This document shows positions 12,901-23,280 of a DNA stretch of 32,229 nucleotides, piece by piece; positions within the stretch are counted from its first letter, which is position 1, and each line of letters opens with the position of its first letter. A model generated the notes under the pieces. The model saw only the letters and a list, made by a program, of their open reading frames with translations. It did not search any database and was not told the DNA's origin. The stretch is taken from the NCBI GenBank assembly GCA_000231825.2, contig JH720298.1, forward strand, positions 2,114,965 through 2,147,193. Direction: 5' to 3'. The stretch comes from Tetrahymena elliotti 4EA (taxonomy: Eukaryota > Ciliophora > Oligohymenophorea > Hymenostomatida > Tetrahymenidae). The position numbers and the translations under genes are program-made.

Positions 12901-13800
12901 AACTGCATAAAATAACATAAATTTTATTTAGTGTTAAGATTCATCATAATAAATTATTTGTATCATCTCTATAGAAGAGCTTGTTATTATCTAAAAACAA
13001 TCATTTACATTTTAAAAAGTCTAAGTTAATGGATTTAAAAATGAATTTAGAATATCTGTTGATGAGTAGTATCAAAACATCTTTTTGTATAACAACCAAA
13101 TCTAAGTTTATAGTTTCAAGGGAGTTTTTAATTTGGGTTATTAGGTAAAGACGGAGATTATTTCATTTAACACTGCAGAATCAAGATTAATATTTCAATC
13201 TTTAGAATGTAATTTAATTCAAATCATTTTTATTTTAAATTAAAATAATATTCTGAGTTTATTTACATATTTAAGCATTGAAAAATATATTACTCTAGAT
13301 CTACCTTTATTAAAACCACTTTTTCTGAAAAAAAAATTTTTTGGATTAAGAAGAGATTATTTATAATTGAAAACTTTGGAAAGAGGTTTGAGGATATGGT
13401 CTTAATTAAGAAGGATTTAGAGTTTATAATAATTAAAATTCTGAAATATATTTTAAATCAAATTATTTAAAAACATTTTAAAAATAAGGTTTATATTTTA
13501 TGGAGAGAGAATCATTGATTTTATAAGATAACTATATCTAAGGACCTTCAGGATTGCAAATTAAAAGCTATTACTTTATAGATTTTTAGCAAAAGATAAT
13601 ACTCACAACCAATTTTGGACAATTTGCTTAACTTTATATTTATAGCTCTGTTAATTTATAAAATATTGGAAAGATAAATGGAGTATTTCCGAATAATGAA
13701 ATAGGTGATGTAGTTGATATGTTCTTCGATTATGCAACACCTCAAATACTCTACTTAGATAAAGTTGGAAATCTTTATACATTTGATTTATTTTTAGACA
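9575..13800. repeat. Segmental duplication, copy 1 (partner 28985-32229)
   Basis: This block covers the upstream region and the first 43% of the giant gene. Most of it aligns to 28985-32229 in the same orientation, about 19.4 kb away. The partner has lost about 113 bases matching 10094-10207, about 778 bases matching 11377-12154, part of 13340-13440, and about 20 bases near 13750. The duplication continues past the right edge of the window. Confidence 0.9.
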
Positions 13801-16800
13801 TTCCTATTTAAAATATTTTTAAAATAACTGAAGTATCTGATAGAAAAGAATAGCCTTTAGGTTTCTCATATGACAATATAACAAATAATGTGTTAGTTTA
13901 TACAAACCATACTATTTATTAAATTGATTATACAATAGAGCTTTAGTATGAAGCATAATTAAATGAATAAAAAAAATTATTTACTTCTATTCAAATTGAT
14001 AGAAACCCTTTAGAATTCTTGATTTTTAGCAGAGATAATATTATGTATAGATATTCAAAATACAGTATCAAGTTTGAATAAGTAATTGAAGGTTCTGAAA
14101 TTGTTGATATTTAGTATGAAATGAAAAGAGATGCTTTAATAATTGCTTAAAAAGATTAGATAATAATTTATTAAAATTATTAATAATCAATATCAAATAA
14201 TTTTGCTCACTAAATAAATTTGTAAAAAATGGAATTCTTCAAATTTTTACTGCCTAATATTTATCTCACCTATGATAAAAAAATAATCTATTGCAATTTA
14301 TAAAATGGCTAAATAATTAATACAATCTAATTACAAACATCTGTGATTATAACTTAACATATTTCTAGTTAAGATTAAAATTAAATATTTATTGGATTAA
14401 GTAATGGTTAATTATTACATTATAATTTAACCTCATTAACTATTTAATATTTTACAATTAAAAATATGAATTTGATTTACAATTGTGTTATTTCTATCAT
14501 TTTGAATGAAAATTTAAATACTATTTTATTTGTTACAAATGGTGGCATGCTTTAAGAAGTCAATCTAATTAATAAATTAGCAATTTAAGAACTGAATTTG
14601 ATTGATTTGGTAAATGAAAATTAGTCAGTAACGTTAAAAGATTTCATAGTTGATTAGGTCTACTAAAGATATATTTACCTTTTTAATGGATAGAAAAAAG
14701 TTTATGTTTGGAATTATAATACAAAAAAATAAGAATAATATTTAGCTCTAACAAAAAATTAAGGACAGATAAAATTAATAGACAATTTGATAGTAATTTT
14801 TAGTGTCTTATAATTAAATATTTATACAGTTTCAGAATAAATATCTTTGATCACAGGAATCAGAAGGAACTTGGCACCAAATTAAATTACAGATTACAAA
14901 GTAATTAATAATAAAATAATTGTACTATTTTTCATTTCAAAATTTGAAGTCTTATTACTTCAAAACAATTCAACCTAAATGATATACTAATAATAATATA
15001 GCTATCCTAGGTATTTAGGATCTATTTATAACTAGTATTCTAATATCTTAACACTCTATGGTTTACATCAAGAAGGTGTTTTTGAGAATAATTTTAGTTT
15101 GTCTATATACGATAATAACTAAAGTTTCGAGTGCTCTTTAACTCTAAGTGATAATGATATTTCATAACTAAACAAAAAAATTGCAAATATTTCTCCTAAG
15201 TAAGAACTTGTCTTCAAATTTTTAGAATTTTCAACATAAAATTAATATAATTGGTCAAATTTAATTTACTTGCAAGTATAAAATGAATAATTTTAAAGTG
15301 TGAACTAATATATTTTCTAAAATCAACTCAAAAATTTTTAGTTCCTATTTTATCCATTTTCAAATAACAAAAATCTTACAATAAGCACTTAGACATTCTA
15401 ATTCTTCTAATAATCAATCTTGTAAATTTTTGACTTCAATTTGATATTCTTAGACAACTAAAAATAAAATCTAATTACTTTTGGTTAAGATGTTTAAAAG
15501 TTTATCTTAAAGAACATAACTATACATGATTAATGCATAGATAGTATCTAAATAACCATATCTTAAGTAGAAAAAGTAATTCTAGAATCCTTTAATATTT
15601 CATCACTAAAAATATGCAGCTAAGATAAATAATTTTAAGTGTCTTCGCTACTTAATTTTGTTGATATACCAGAAATATTCATTTATGATTTAGATATCTC
15701 ATAATCCATACTTCTTTCTGATCCAATTTATAGCATTTTTACTTTCAAAAATGTAAAAAAAATAGTAATTAATGGACTAAATATTTAAAACAATAAAAAT
15801 ATTAGTTAATTTTTTTAGTTCACAAATATCAATCACATAACTATTACTAATTTAAAAGTTTCAGATAATTAAAATAGTTAAATATCAAATTAATAAAGGC
15901 TTTTGTAAGTGAAAGTTTAAATGGAAATTTTCTAAAGCTCATCCATTTTTAACTTTTTTGGATGTTAAATAGTGGAAATAGAAAATTCATTATTTGAAAA
16001 CAATAGGTATGCATCATTGATTTAATCTTTCAATTAATACATTGAGAATAACTAAGTTACAGTTTTTTTTGATGATGAATTCAGTTTAAAAAATATTGTT
16101 TTCACTTCAAATTAGAATTTAAAATACCTTTTGATGATTTTAAACACAAACATAAATTTTTATAATATAATTCATTAATAAAATTAAGGAGTCTTCACAA
16201 TAAGTTAATCATAGAGTGTGTTAATAGAATAAAGTATTTTTTAGAACAACTTTGCATAAAATGGTGGAGCGATTTCTTTTTCAAGCCCTCAAGGCTATAT
16301 TAAATTTATCAAATGCTTATTTTAAAAAAATATAGCTTTTAGTAGTGGAGGTGCTTTATACTTTAAAGATATAGGTCCTACATCAATTTATTTTGATGAA
16401 TTCACAAAAATCATAGAAAACGAAGCTTTAATAGGGGGCGGTATAAGAATTGTTTAAATAAATTCAGAAGGTTTTCTTGAATTACCTCCAGGATATCCAT
16501 TCTAAAAAAATGTTTATGATAACGTAGCTAGCATATTTGGTGATAACTCTGCCACTTATTTATAAAAAATACTTATTTATGACAAAAATACTTAAAAATC
16601 ATAGAATAATTATCAGTTTACATTCTATAATGATAATAGTAACATGGGTTCTTATTAAAAATCAAATTATTTTTCATAGATTGTGATTAATTAGTTCTAA
16701 AGTGGGGGTTAACTTTCGCTTTAAATGTATTTGGTTGATGAAAATAATCGTTATTTATCATTTTCATTACAAAATTTAATAACTAACTACTATCCAGATG

Positions 16801-19110
16801 ATATTACAAATGAATTAAAGAGCATTTAAATTATTGTCAATAATTTAAATACACAAAAAACGTAGCTAATTGGTGAAAAGATATTGAATTATAATTAATA
16901 TAACAGTGAAAGTTAATCATTTGAATTAACAGGCTTATACATTTCAGGTGTTCTATCTTCTTTTCAATTATTTTCAATAGATTCAAGTATTTTTGCAAAG
17001 TCCTAAATATAATTACCTATTCTTTTATCAATTTACTTTAGAGAATGTATGATAGGTGAAATCATTTAAATGCAAGTCAATGATATTAAGTTATGTAAAT
17101 TTTGTTAATAGGGAACATATTCGCTTGTTGATCCTAATATATTATATAAATAATCACAAAACACCTAGTCTGGTATATAAAATGAATGCAATAACTGCCC
17201 AAGCTCTGCTTTAGAATGCTCAGGCTCCTTTTTATAATTAAGAAATGGATATTGGAGAAAAAATAATCTAACTGATGAAATTATTCAATGTAATTTATAA
17301 ATTAGATCTTGCTAGGCAGAGTTACCCTCTTCAATAAACTACTGTGCAGAGGGTTATATTGGTCCATTATGCTAAAGATGTGATTATTTAGGAGAAATAT
17401 GGAAGGGATCTAGATATAGCGAATCAATGAAAAAAGGATTTTGCTAAGAGTGCTATTAATTTGCTATTTAAATCATTTATTTTATACTTAAATTGATAGG
17501 AATGATTGTCTATTTCTTATTCACTACATTTGTTTTTATTTCTTAATTTAAATACACACAAACATGCTATTATTTGAGAAAAATGAAACTTTTACCTATT
17601 TCTAAGAGCTCTATTAATGATTATTCTGGTTTTTATATAAAAATAATCATAACATATTTTTAAATATCATCTCTTTTGTTACCTTAATCTTAAATTCTAC
17701 CTGTGGAAGTAAATATATTAAATGTATTCTTAGGATAAACAAATAGATAGCTAAGTTTAGGTATGGAGTGCATGATCAGTATCCATACAATTAAGAGTTA
17801 TGGATAATTAATTTTTTTTTCTCTTACATAGATCTTATTTATGGTGATACTTCTTTTACTTGTAATAGCTATCCTTGCATCCTTATAGATATTATCAGGA
17901 AAAAATAAAATTAAAAAATATCATTATTTAACATTCTTTCATGTCTTTCTAATATTTTACTAGATTGGATAAATTTCCTATTTTTCAAAAGGTTTAACCT
18001 GTGTTTAAGTTGGAAGTGAATCACTAAATCCTTATGACCTAAGTATAAAATGTGATGATCCAGGTACTATTTAATTTTTGTACCCATACTCGATATCTGT
18101 GCTACTTTTTTGGACTATTTTACCCCTTTTTTTGCTTTTTAAACTAGTGAAAAATAAAAATAGATTAAATGATTGTAATGTGAAGTATTTTTATGGATAT
18201 TACTATGGAGAGTTAAAAAGTGAATATTTTTATTGGGAATTTATTAGAATTTACTTGAAAATTGCTTTAATTTATATGCATGTACTGATTTAGTAAACAA
18301 GCACAATTAAAGTGGTCTCAAGTTTGATTATTATTGGAATCTATATTTTAATACTTAGAAAGAGAAATCCATTCGTTTCTTAGAAAATTTAGCATAGTGA
18401 AATATAAGCTTACTCTTTATTGATTTTAAAAATATATTTAAGTGAAATTGATAGTGGTTAGGGATTTAAAAAATGTATTGAAATAATTATTCTTTTAATA
18501 GACTTTGTTTTCTTTTTTATTTGTGGATTCACAATTATGATTTTTAAAGCAAGGTAAGGCGTTAGTTTTTCAAGTTCTTTATTCAGAAGTATTTTAAAAA
18601 AATGCTTAACAAATAATTTTTATTCTAAGTTAGTTAATTAAAAAACTACTTTTTAGACTTACCTTAAATGGAAATATATTAAATTAAGCATTTGCTAAAT
18701 TATTTAGTTATAAGCATCCTAAAATTCTAATAGAGTGGCAACAAGACTCAATATACTTAGTTAGAGTTCACAAAGAGACTCTTATGATAAAAGTAAAATT
18801 TTTTGCTTTATTCCAAATAATCTTCATCAATAATTATCAAACTAAAAAATTAGGAAATAAAAAATAAAGCACCTTTAGACTAATGTCATCTGGCCTTAAT
18901 TCTGAAAACTCTAATTGCTTTAGAAAATAAGATCAAAACAATTTTAAATTAGTCAATTATAATACATTTTATGAAGAATATACTCCAAAAAGGTGTGATT
19001 TTATAATAGAAAATAATATCACCTAAGTCGCAGAAGAGTCAGACACTAAAAATTTATAAAATTATAGTTTCTTTACCAAACCATCTAACATTAAATCTGA
19101 ATTTTCTTGA
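9962..19110 (+). CDS. Giant Cys-rich, beta-helix-containing multi-pass surface protein
   Basis: ATG 9962 opens a frame with a typical signal peptide (Arg-Lys, then a hydrophobic core, to about residue 20). A Cys-rich growth-factor-receptor-like segment with CxxC pairs follows (to about 105), then a very long beta-rich, Asn/Gln-rich ectodomain. Around 16240-16380 are two FxxNxA...GGAI/GGAL repeats typical of parallel beta-helix (POMP-like) domains. A Cys cluster at 17090-17450 contains the GYIGPLCQRCD signature. Seven or eight hydrophobic helices lie between about 17450 and 18545, followed by a Ser/Asn-rich cytosolic tail. A clean 61-base intron (18793-18853, GTAAAA...TTAG) leads to the last exon ending with TGA at 19108-19110. 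The frame also changes once between 13209 and 13410. Total length is about 2960-3030 residues. Ciliates have many such proteins; I infer a cell-surface sensor or adhesin, with ligand unknown. No introns are needed elsewhere. Confidence 0.85.
13209..13410 (+). other. Frame change in the giant gene: possible 202-base intron or a single-base frameshift
   Basis: Before this point the gene reads in the frame of 9962; after about 13392 it reads one base later. A GTAATTTAATTC donor at 13209 with an AAG acceptor at 13410 gives a 202-base intron that restores frame. Alternatively the frame is continuous to about 13385 and one base is gained there. The second copy still encodes similar residues just after the donor, with conservative changes, which favours coding sequence and a frameshift. 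The evidence is balanced. Confidence 0.4.
18793..18853 (+). other. Intron near the 3' end of the giant gene
   Basis: The 61-base sequence begins GTAAAA and ends AAATTAG. Removing it joins the frame used through the membrane helices to a downstream frame of about 85 codons rich in Ser, Asn, Glu and Thr that ends at TGA 19108-19110. Without splicing, the first frame would stop at 18903-18905. The phase fits exactly: one base before, two after. Confidence 0.75.
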
Positions 19111-19810
19111 AATATTTTATTTTTATGAAATAAACTAAATTGTTGTATTTGTTTTTATTTGTGCACATTTTAGTTTACATTTTTTTCATTCAAAATAATA
19201 TATAAGCATTTCATAAAGGAGTTTTTATTTTTTATTTTGTTTGTTCTAATTAATAACCATACCTCATTACCAACCCCCTCATTCTATTTCATAAAACTCC
19301 TATGAAAGCAGCTTTTGTTTTGAAATTAGATTTCTGAAATTCCTTTCAAAAATTATGAAAATAGAATCTCAGTATATTTATATTTTTTTAAATGATGAAA
19401 ATAAAATTTCAAAATATAATGAGGAAAAAATAATACACTTTTTAAGTTCTCATTTATTAAATTTTATATGACCTTAGAATCAGTGGATAATAAAATTAGT
19501 TTTTTAACTTTACAAATAAATATGGAAATAATAGAACTCAATAACTTACTTAATTTCTATTATTTTCTTTAATATTAACAACGTTTAGTAACCATGCAAA
19601 CCATTCGAAAGAGCTGATTATTTTATATAGTAAATTTCATATGATTTTTTATCAAATTTTTTTTTTCTATATAAAGAACAAATTAATAAATTTGATTTTT
19701 GTCAAATTAAGAAATTTATCATTAAATATCTTTACCAAACTATAAATTGTCCAAATTGTATTTGATTAAATTACAAAATAACTCAAACAGTTCTAATCTA
19801 GGCTAATGGA
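19111..19810. other. A+T-rich intergenic DNA, no gene seen
   Basis: This should contain the 3' untranslated region of the giant gene. A short C-rich patch occurs at 19275-19285. Neither strand has a convincing frame, and no RNA gene signature was found. Confidence 0.5.
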
Positions 19811-20125
19811 AGTTGATAACGAAAATCTGTTTCAAAATATATATCAAAATCAGATTTGTACAATAATTACCCAATATCTATCAGATATTGAATAGATTTT
19901 AAGAAGATCAATCTGAGGACAGAAAGTAATTCAATGGTGGACACAACAAGATTTAATGATAATGTATTAGAAATAATTAAAGATGAAACCTTAGCAGATA
20001 GGTATATTTCAGCAAACAAATTATAAGATATTATTTTAAAGTAGTAACATTAATTAGAAATCAGTGCAGCTTCAATTAATAGAACAAGATCAGAAATAGG
20101 CTTATATCCTTTAGTTTTTTGCTAA
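19811..20125 (+). mobile_element. Decayed Tc1-like transposase remnant (DNA-binding region)
   Basis: In the frame of ATG 19934 there is a Leu/Ile-rich helix, an ISANKLQDIIL segment and then SAASINRTRSEIGLYPL. Order and spacing match the second helix-turn-helix of Tc1/mariner-type transposases (IS..KL...L, then S..TI.R.....GL). Just upstream, in another frame, a FNGGHNKI stretch resembles the Gly-rich hook between the two helix-turn-helix units, so at least one frameshift separates the parts. I see no catalytic domain on this strand. It would bind transposon ends if intact, but this is a dead fragment. Random similarity is possible because the region is short. Confidence 0.4.
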
Positions 20126-20164
20126 TTTTAGTAAATAAATCTTTTATTAAATATTCTACAAATT

Positions 20165-20580
20165 TTTTTTCTTTCTAAAATGTTAGTTTTTATAGTTCTA
20201 CAAGGAATTTATTAATTAGGAGAAAGAAGATTACTAAATTCTTTAAAACCTTCATTATCTATTAATGAAAGAGGATAAGTTGACTTAATGATTAAGATAA
20301 AAATTTAAAAGATAAATTCTTTATTGATAAATGTTATATTTAATATTATGTATTAACAATTTTATTTTATTAATACTTTTTTTAGTTATTATTAAATCTT
20401 CCTCTTTATTCAATTCAAACTCTTTATTTTAAACTTCATGCTTCTTTAGGTGTTTTATTAGATTCCTTTTACACCCATGAGTAGATTAAGTATAGTCTTA
20501 ATTGCATATGTTACATTAGGTTTTTATTACTTCTTTGTTTTGTTTAGATTATTGATTCTAGATAGTTTAGATATTTTTTT
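20165..20580 (-). mobile_element. hAT-type transposase remnant with BED zinc finger
   Basis: On the minus strand a BED-type finger is encoded at about 20515-20438. A CxxC pair (CNIC) is followed 17 residues later by HLKKH, with the usual NLIKHL context between. About 55 codons further on, in another frame, lies YPLSLIDNEGFKEF followed by a Leu-Ser-Pro and IPCRTI segment (about 20277-20185). This matches the PFS..E..GFK.......P...PsR motif that follows the BED finger in hAT transposases. The spacing is what the family shows. The frame difference and absence of the catalytic and dimerisation parts downstream mean it is broken unless undetected introns exist. No terminal repeats or 8-base target duplication were found by eye. 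Confidence 0.55.
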
Positions 20581-20639
20581 AATTTTTTATAGTAGTTTTT
20601 TATTTTTTCTGAATTATAAAATATTATAAATTTAATTTT

Positions 20640-21150
20640 ATATAACTGCTCTTTATTCTATAAATAATTTATCTTTCCTAAATTTAAATAATTAATTCTT
20701 TCTTCCCACATGCGATGAAGCATTGTCAAATTAAAGGATCTAATCTTTTTAAATAAAGATATCAGTAATATGTGTTTTGTAGATTTCAATTATTTTTTTT
20801 TGGTTGACTGTGTCTTCAATTAGATGTATTACCTCAGGATCTTAGTATCCTATCATATCCGATGTCAAGATCTTAAAACTAGGAAACTTTGATTTTATTG
20901 CTTTATTGCTACTGTAATTTCAGATTTATCTCTAACCCATGCAAATAATGCGTTTTCAACATTATGAGCAAATTATTAATTTCTCTTTAATGCATTATCA
21001 TTATTAGAATAGTTTAGAGCAATATCATTAGTCTCTCTATTTTATTTTAAGATTCTAATAATTTACGAGGTTGAATAACTAGCACCATTTCTCTCTACCA
21101 TCTTATTGCTAGTTGCCACATTTTTTTTATATAGTTGGTAACTAGATAAG
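20640..21150 (-). pseudogene. DDE transposase remnant (pogo/Tc1-like), frameshifted
   Basis: Two minus-strand frames carry transposase-like sequence. The first (about 21150 to TGA at 20865-20867) has SQIIRILKQNRE and then HNVENALFAWVRDKSE, resembling the helix-turn-helix and CENP-B-like (EkaLy.W...k) region of pogo/Tc5 elements. The second (about 20853 to 20640), in a shifted frame, contains TVNQKK...YKTHITDIF and then ILQFDNASSH, the second catalytic Asp motif (QxDNAxxH) of the DDE superfamily. The first and third catalytic acids are not visible. Order along the strand is correct for one transposase that lost its middle part. The exact family is uncertain. Confidence 0.5.
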
Positions 21151-22389
21151 ACTTAAAAATAAAAAATAAAATTTTAAAATTAACAAATAATTTAATTAAT
21201 ATTTATATTTGTATTCTTTTTTAATTAATTTTAATATTTTATTTTTAATGTATTAATTTTGAAAATATTTTAAATAAAATCTAAAAGAATGTATCTTTAA
21301 ACAAATTTTAAGAGCCAAAATTTTAGAAATTATCTTAGAAGGGGAGGTTTGTAAAAAAGAGGTATTACAATAAGTAGATAATTAAAGTTGTAATACATCA
21401 TTTCTGTTTAATTATATTTATGTGAAAAGATTTTAATTAAATTAGAAATAAATCTAATCAAATATTTATTCTAAAATATTGGTAACCAACTGTTTAGTTT
21501 TACCACTTATCATCTTTCAGCTTTTTTGGAGAAATTAATTTAAACATTTTTGAGGTTTATGTAAATTATATTGAAACACTTTTTTTCTATTTTATTTTGC
21601 TGCTGCAAAACTTGATAAATGATTTTTTTTAATTTATCCATTTTTAAATAAACAATTAAAAAAAGAAAAGCTCACACAAATCTTAATATTAAATATTATT
21701 AAATTAAATCAATTACTATTTGAATAAAATTTTCATTATTCATAAATTTCAATTTATGTTTAGTTTTACTAATCTTTTTATCTTCTATGCTAATCTTTTG
21801 CTCTTTTCTATTTCAAAATTTGATCTTAAATTTAGAATAAAAAAATATTTTATTAAATAAATTAAAAATGGTTTATTTAAATATATTAAAATTAAATTTA
21901 GACTAATTAATTACTCTAGATTTAATATCTTTATATTTCTACAGTTTATTACTTCACTCAATTTTAGAAATTTTTCATAGCTGCTATTTTATTTATGTTA
22001 AATTAGAAATATGTTGAAAATTTATAATTAGTTTAACAAAGATTGAAATTTAATTTAATTTAAAACTACTCAAGATTAATAGTTAGGTTTTTCAGTTATT
22101 TACATCTACTTAGTGTTATTCCAATATATAAAACTCCTTCATCTTAAATTTAATTGTTGCTTATATTTTAGAAAATCATGTTTAAACAAAATTAATGAAA
22201 TTAAAATATTTTAAGTTATTTTTTAGGATTAATTAAAACTTTCATTAAAATAATTTTTCAAAAAATAATAAATAAAAGTTACCTCATCTAAAATTCTAAA
22301 TTTGTAAGTTAAGTGCATTTACTTAAACCTAATCCTATATCCAATGCCCTTCATTCCCAATTTAATTATCACTTTTATTTGAGAAAATC
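21151..22389. other. A+T-rich DNA with one possible coding patch
   Basis: Mostly low complexity. At about 21290-21550 the plus strand has an open frame containing ILEIILEGEVCKKEVLQQV, similar in pattern to the first helix-turn-helix of Tc1-like transposases. The opposite strand is also open there, so this may be noise or another transposon scrap. A pair of direct repeats lies at 22116-22219 and 22330-22429. Confidence 0.3.
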
Positions 22390-22429
22390 ATGTTAAGTAA
22401 AATTAATGAATTTATAAATTTTAAGTTAT
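22116..22429. repeat. Pair of imperfect direct repeats, about 100 bases each
   Basis: Copies at 22116-22219 and 22330-22429 share, in order, a CCAATATATAAA/TATATCCAATG-like start, CTTCAT, AATTTAATT, GAGAAAATCATGTT or AGAAAATCATGTT, AAAATTAATGAA and TTTTAAGTTAT. The order and spacing of these blocks over 100 bases make chance unlikely even in this composition. They overlap the 3' end of the LRR-like reading on the minus strand. Origin unknown; tandem duplication followed by divergence is the simplest reading. Confidence 0.5.
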
Positions 22430-23280
22430 CATCTTAAATTAAGACTGGAGAGAGTTGGACATGTATTTTATTATGATATGCTAGCAAAAGTAAAGCAAAT
22501 CAATGTCTATCTTAGAGTTACATGATAAAATTTATTTAAGTAGATTATCATAAAAAATGAATTCAAGTTTGGAAATTTTGACCAAAATAAAATGTTTATC
22601 AAAAAACTGATACCTTAAATCAAGCTCTAGCTTCTGAAGATTAACGAAATTGTTTATAGAATCTTCTTAGATAACATTACCATGCAATCTTGCTTCCTAT
22701 AATTTTCTACATTAAACAATAAGTTAAATCAATACAAAAAGATAAATTTTACTTAGGTTCTACTGGTAATAAATAATTCTTTATATCCTATCGCCTATAA
22801 TAAGAACTAAAAATGAGAATATCTTTGATCATTACTAAGTAAAAAAATACAATTATGAATAATTTAATGAAAAAGAAATTTAATTATATGTATTAAACTA
22901 ATAACTATTTGATGAAAATGAAAAGATAAAATTCAAATAGTTAATAATTTTTAGGGATAGTATTAATTTGAGCTATCGTATTTTATTTATACAATAAAAT
23001 TATGCTTAAAATTAAGATCTTTGTATAGAAATTATGTTTTTTACCTCATTTTATCAGAAGTTGGCATTTAATCTTTTAAGTGTGTATAATCAACCATAAG
23101 AGAATTGATCTTATCATCTGAAACAGTTTCTTATCTATGTATTAAAATAATAAAGAGAAATTAAATTAAATTATTACTGAAGATTTAAAATCAAAGATTT
23201 TAATTAGCAGCATTTCTTTAGAGAATAATTAAGCTAAACTAATTATTTCTCATCTAGAATACAGTTTCTATTTATTTAAT
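22390..23280 (-). CDS. Leucine-rich-repeat-like protein gene or remnant, exons unresolved
   Basis: Three minus-strand segments look coding. The first (about 23275-23175) contains SLKKCCQLKSLILNL, close to the L..C..LK.L.L.L pattern of ciliate leucine-rich-repeat families. The second (about 23131-22935, ending at TGA) is balanced in Asp, Glu, Lys, Thr and Met, which noise here is not. The third (about 22795-22390, ending at TGA) contains NNFVNLQKLELDLRYQFFD, again repeat-like. Segments two and three could be joined by introns: GTAAAATTT at about 22751, ending at an AG before GAAGCAAGATTG, keeps phase. I could not build one consistent model, and no start was identified. It may be a pseudogene. 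Plus-strand frames over the same bases also stay open but look like shadows. Confidence 0.35.
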
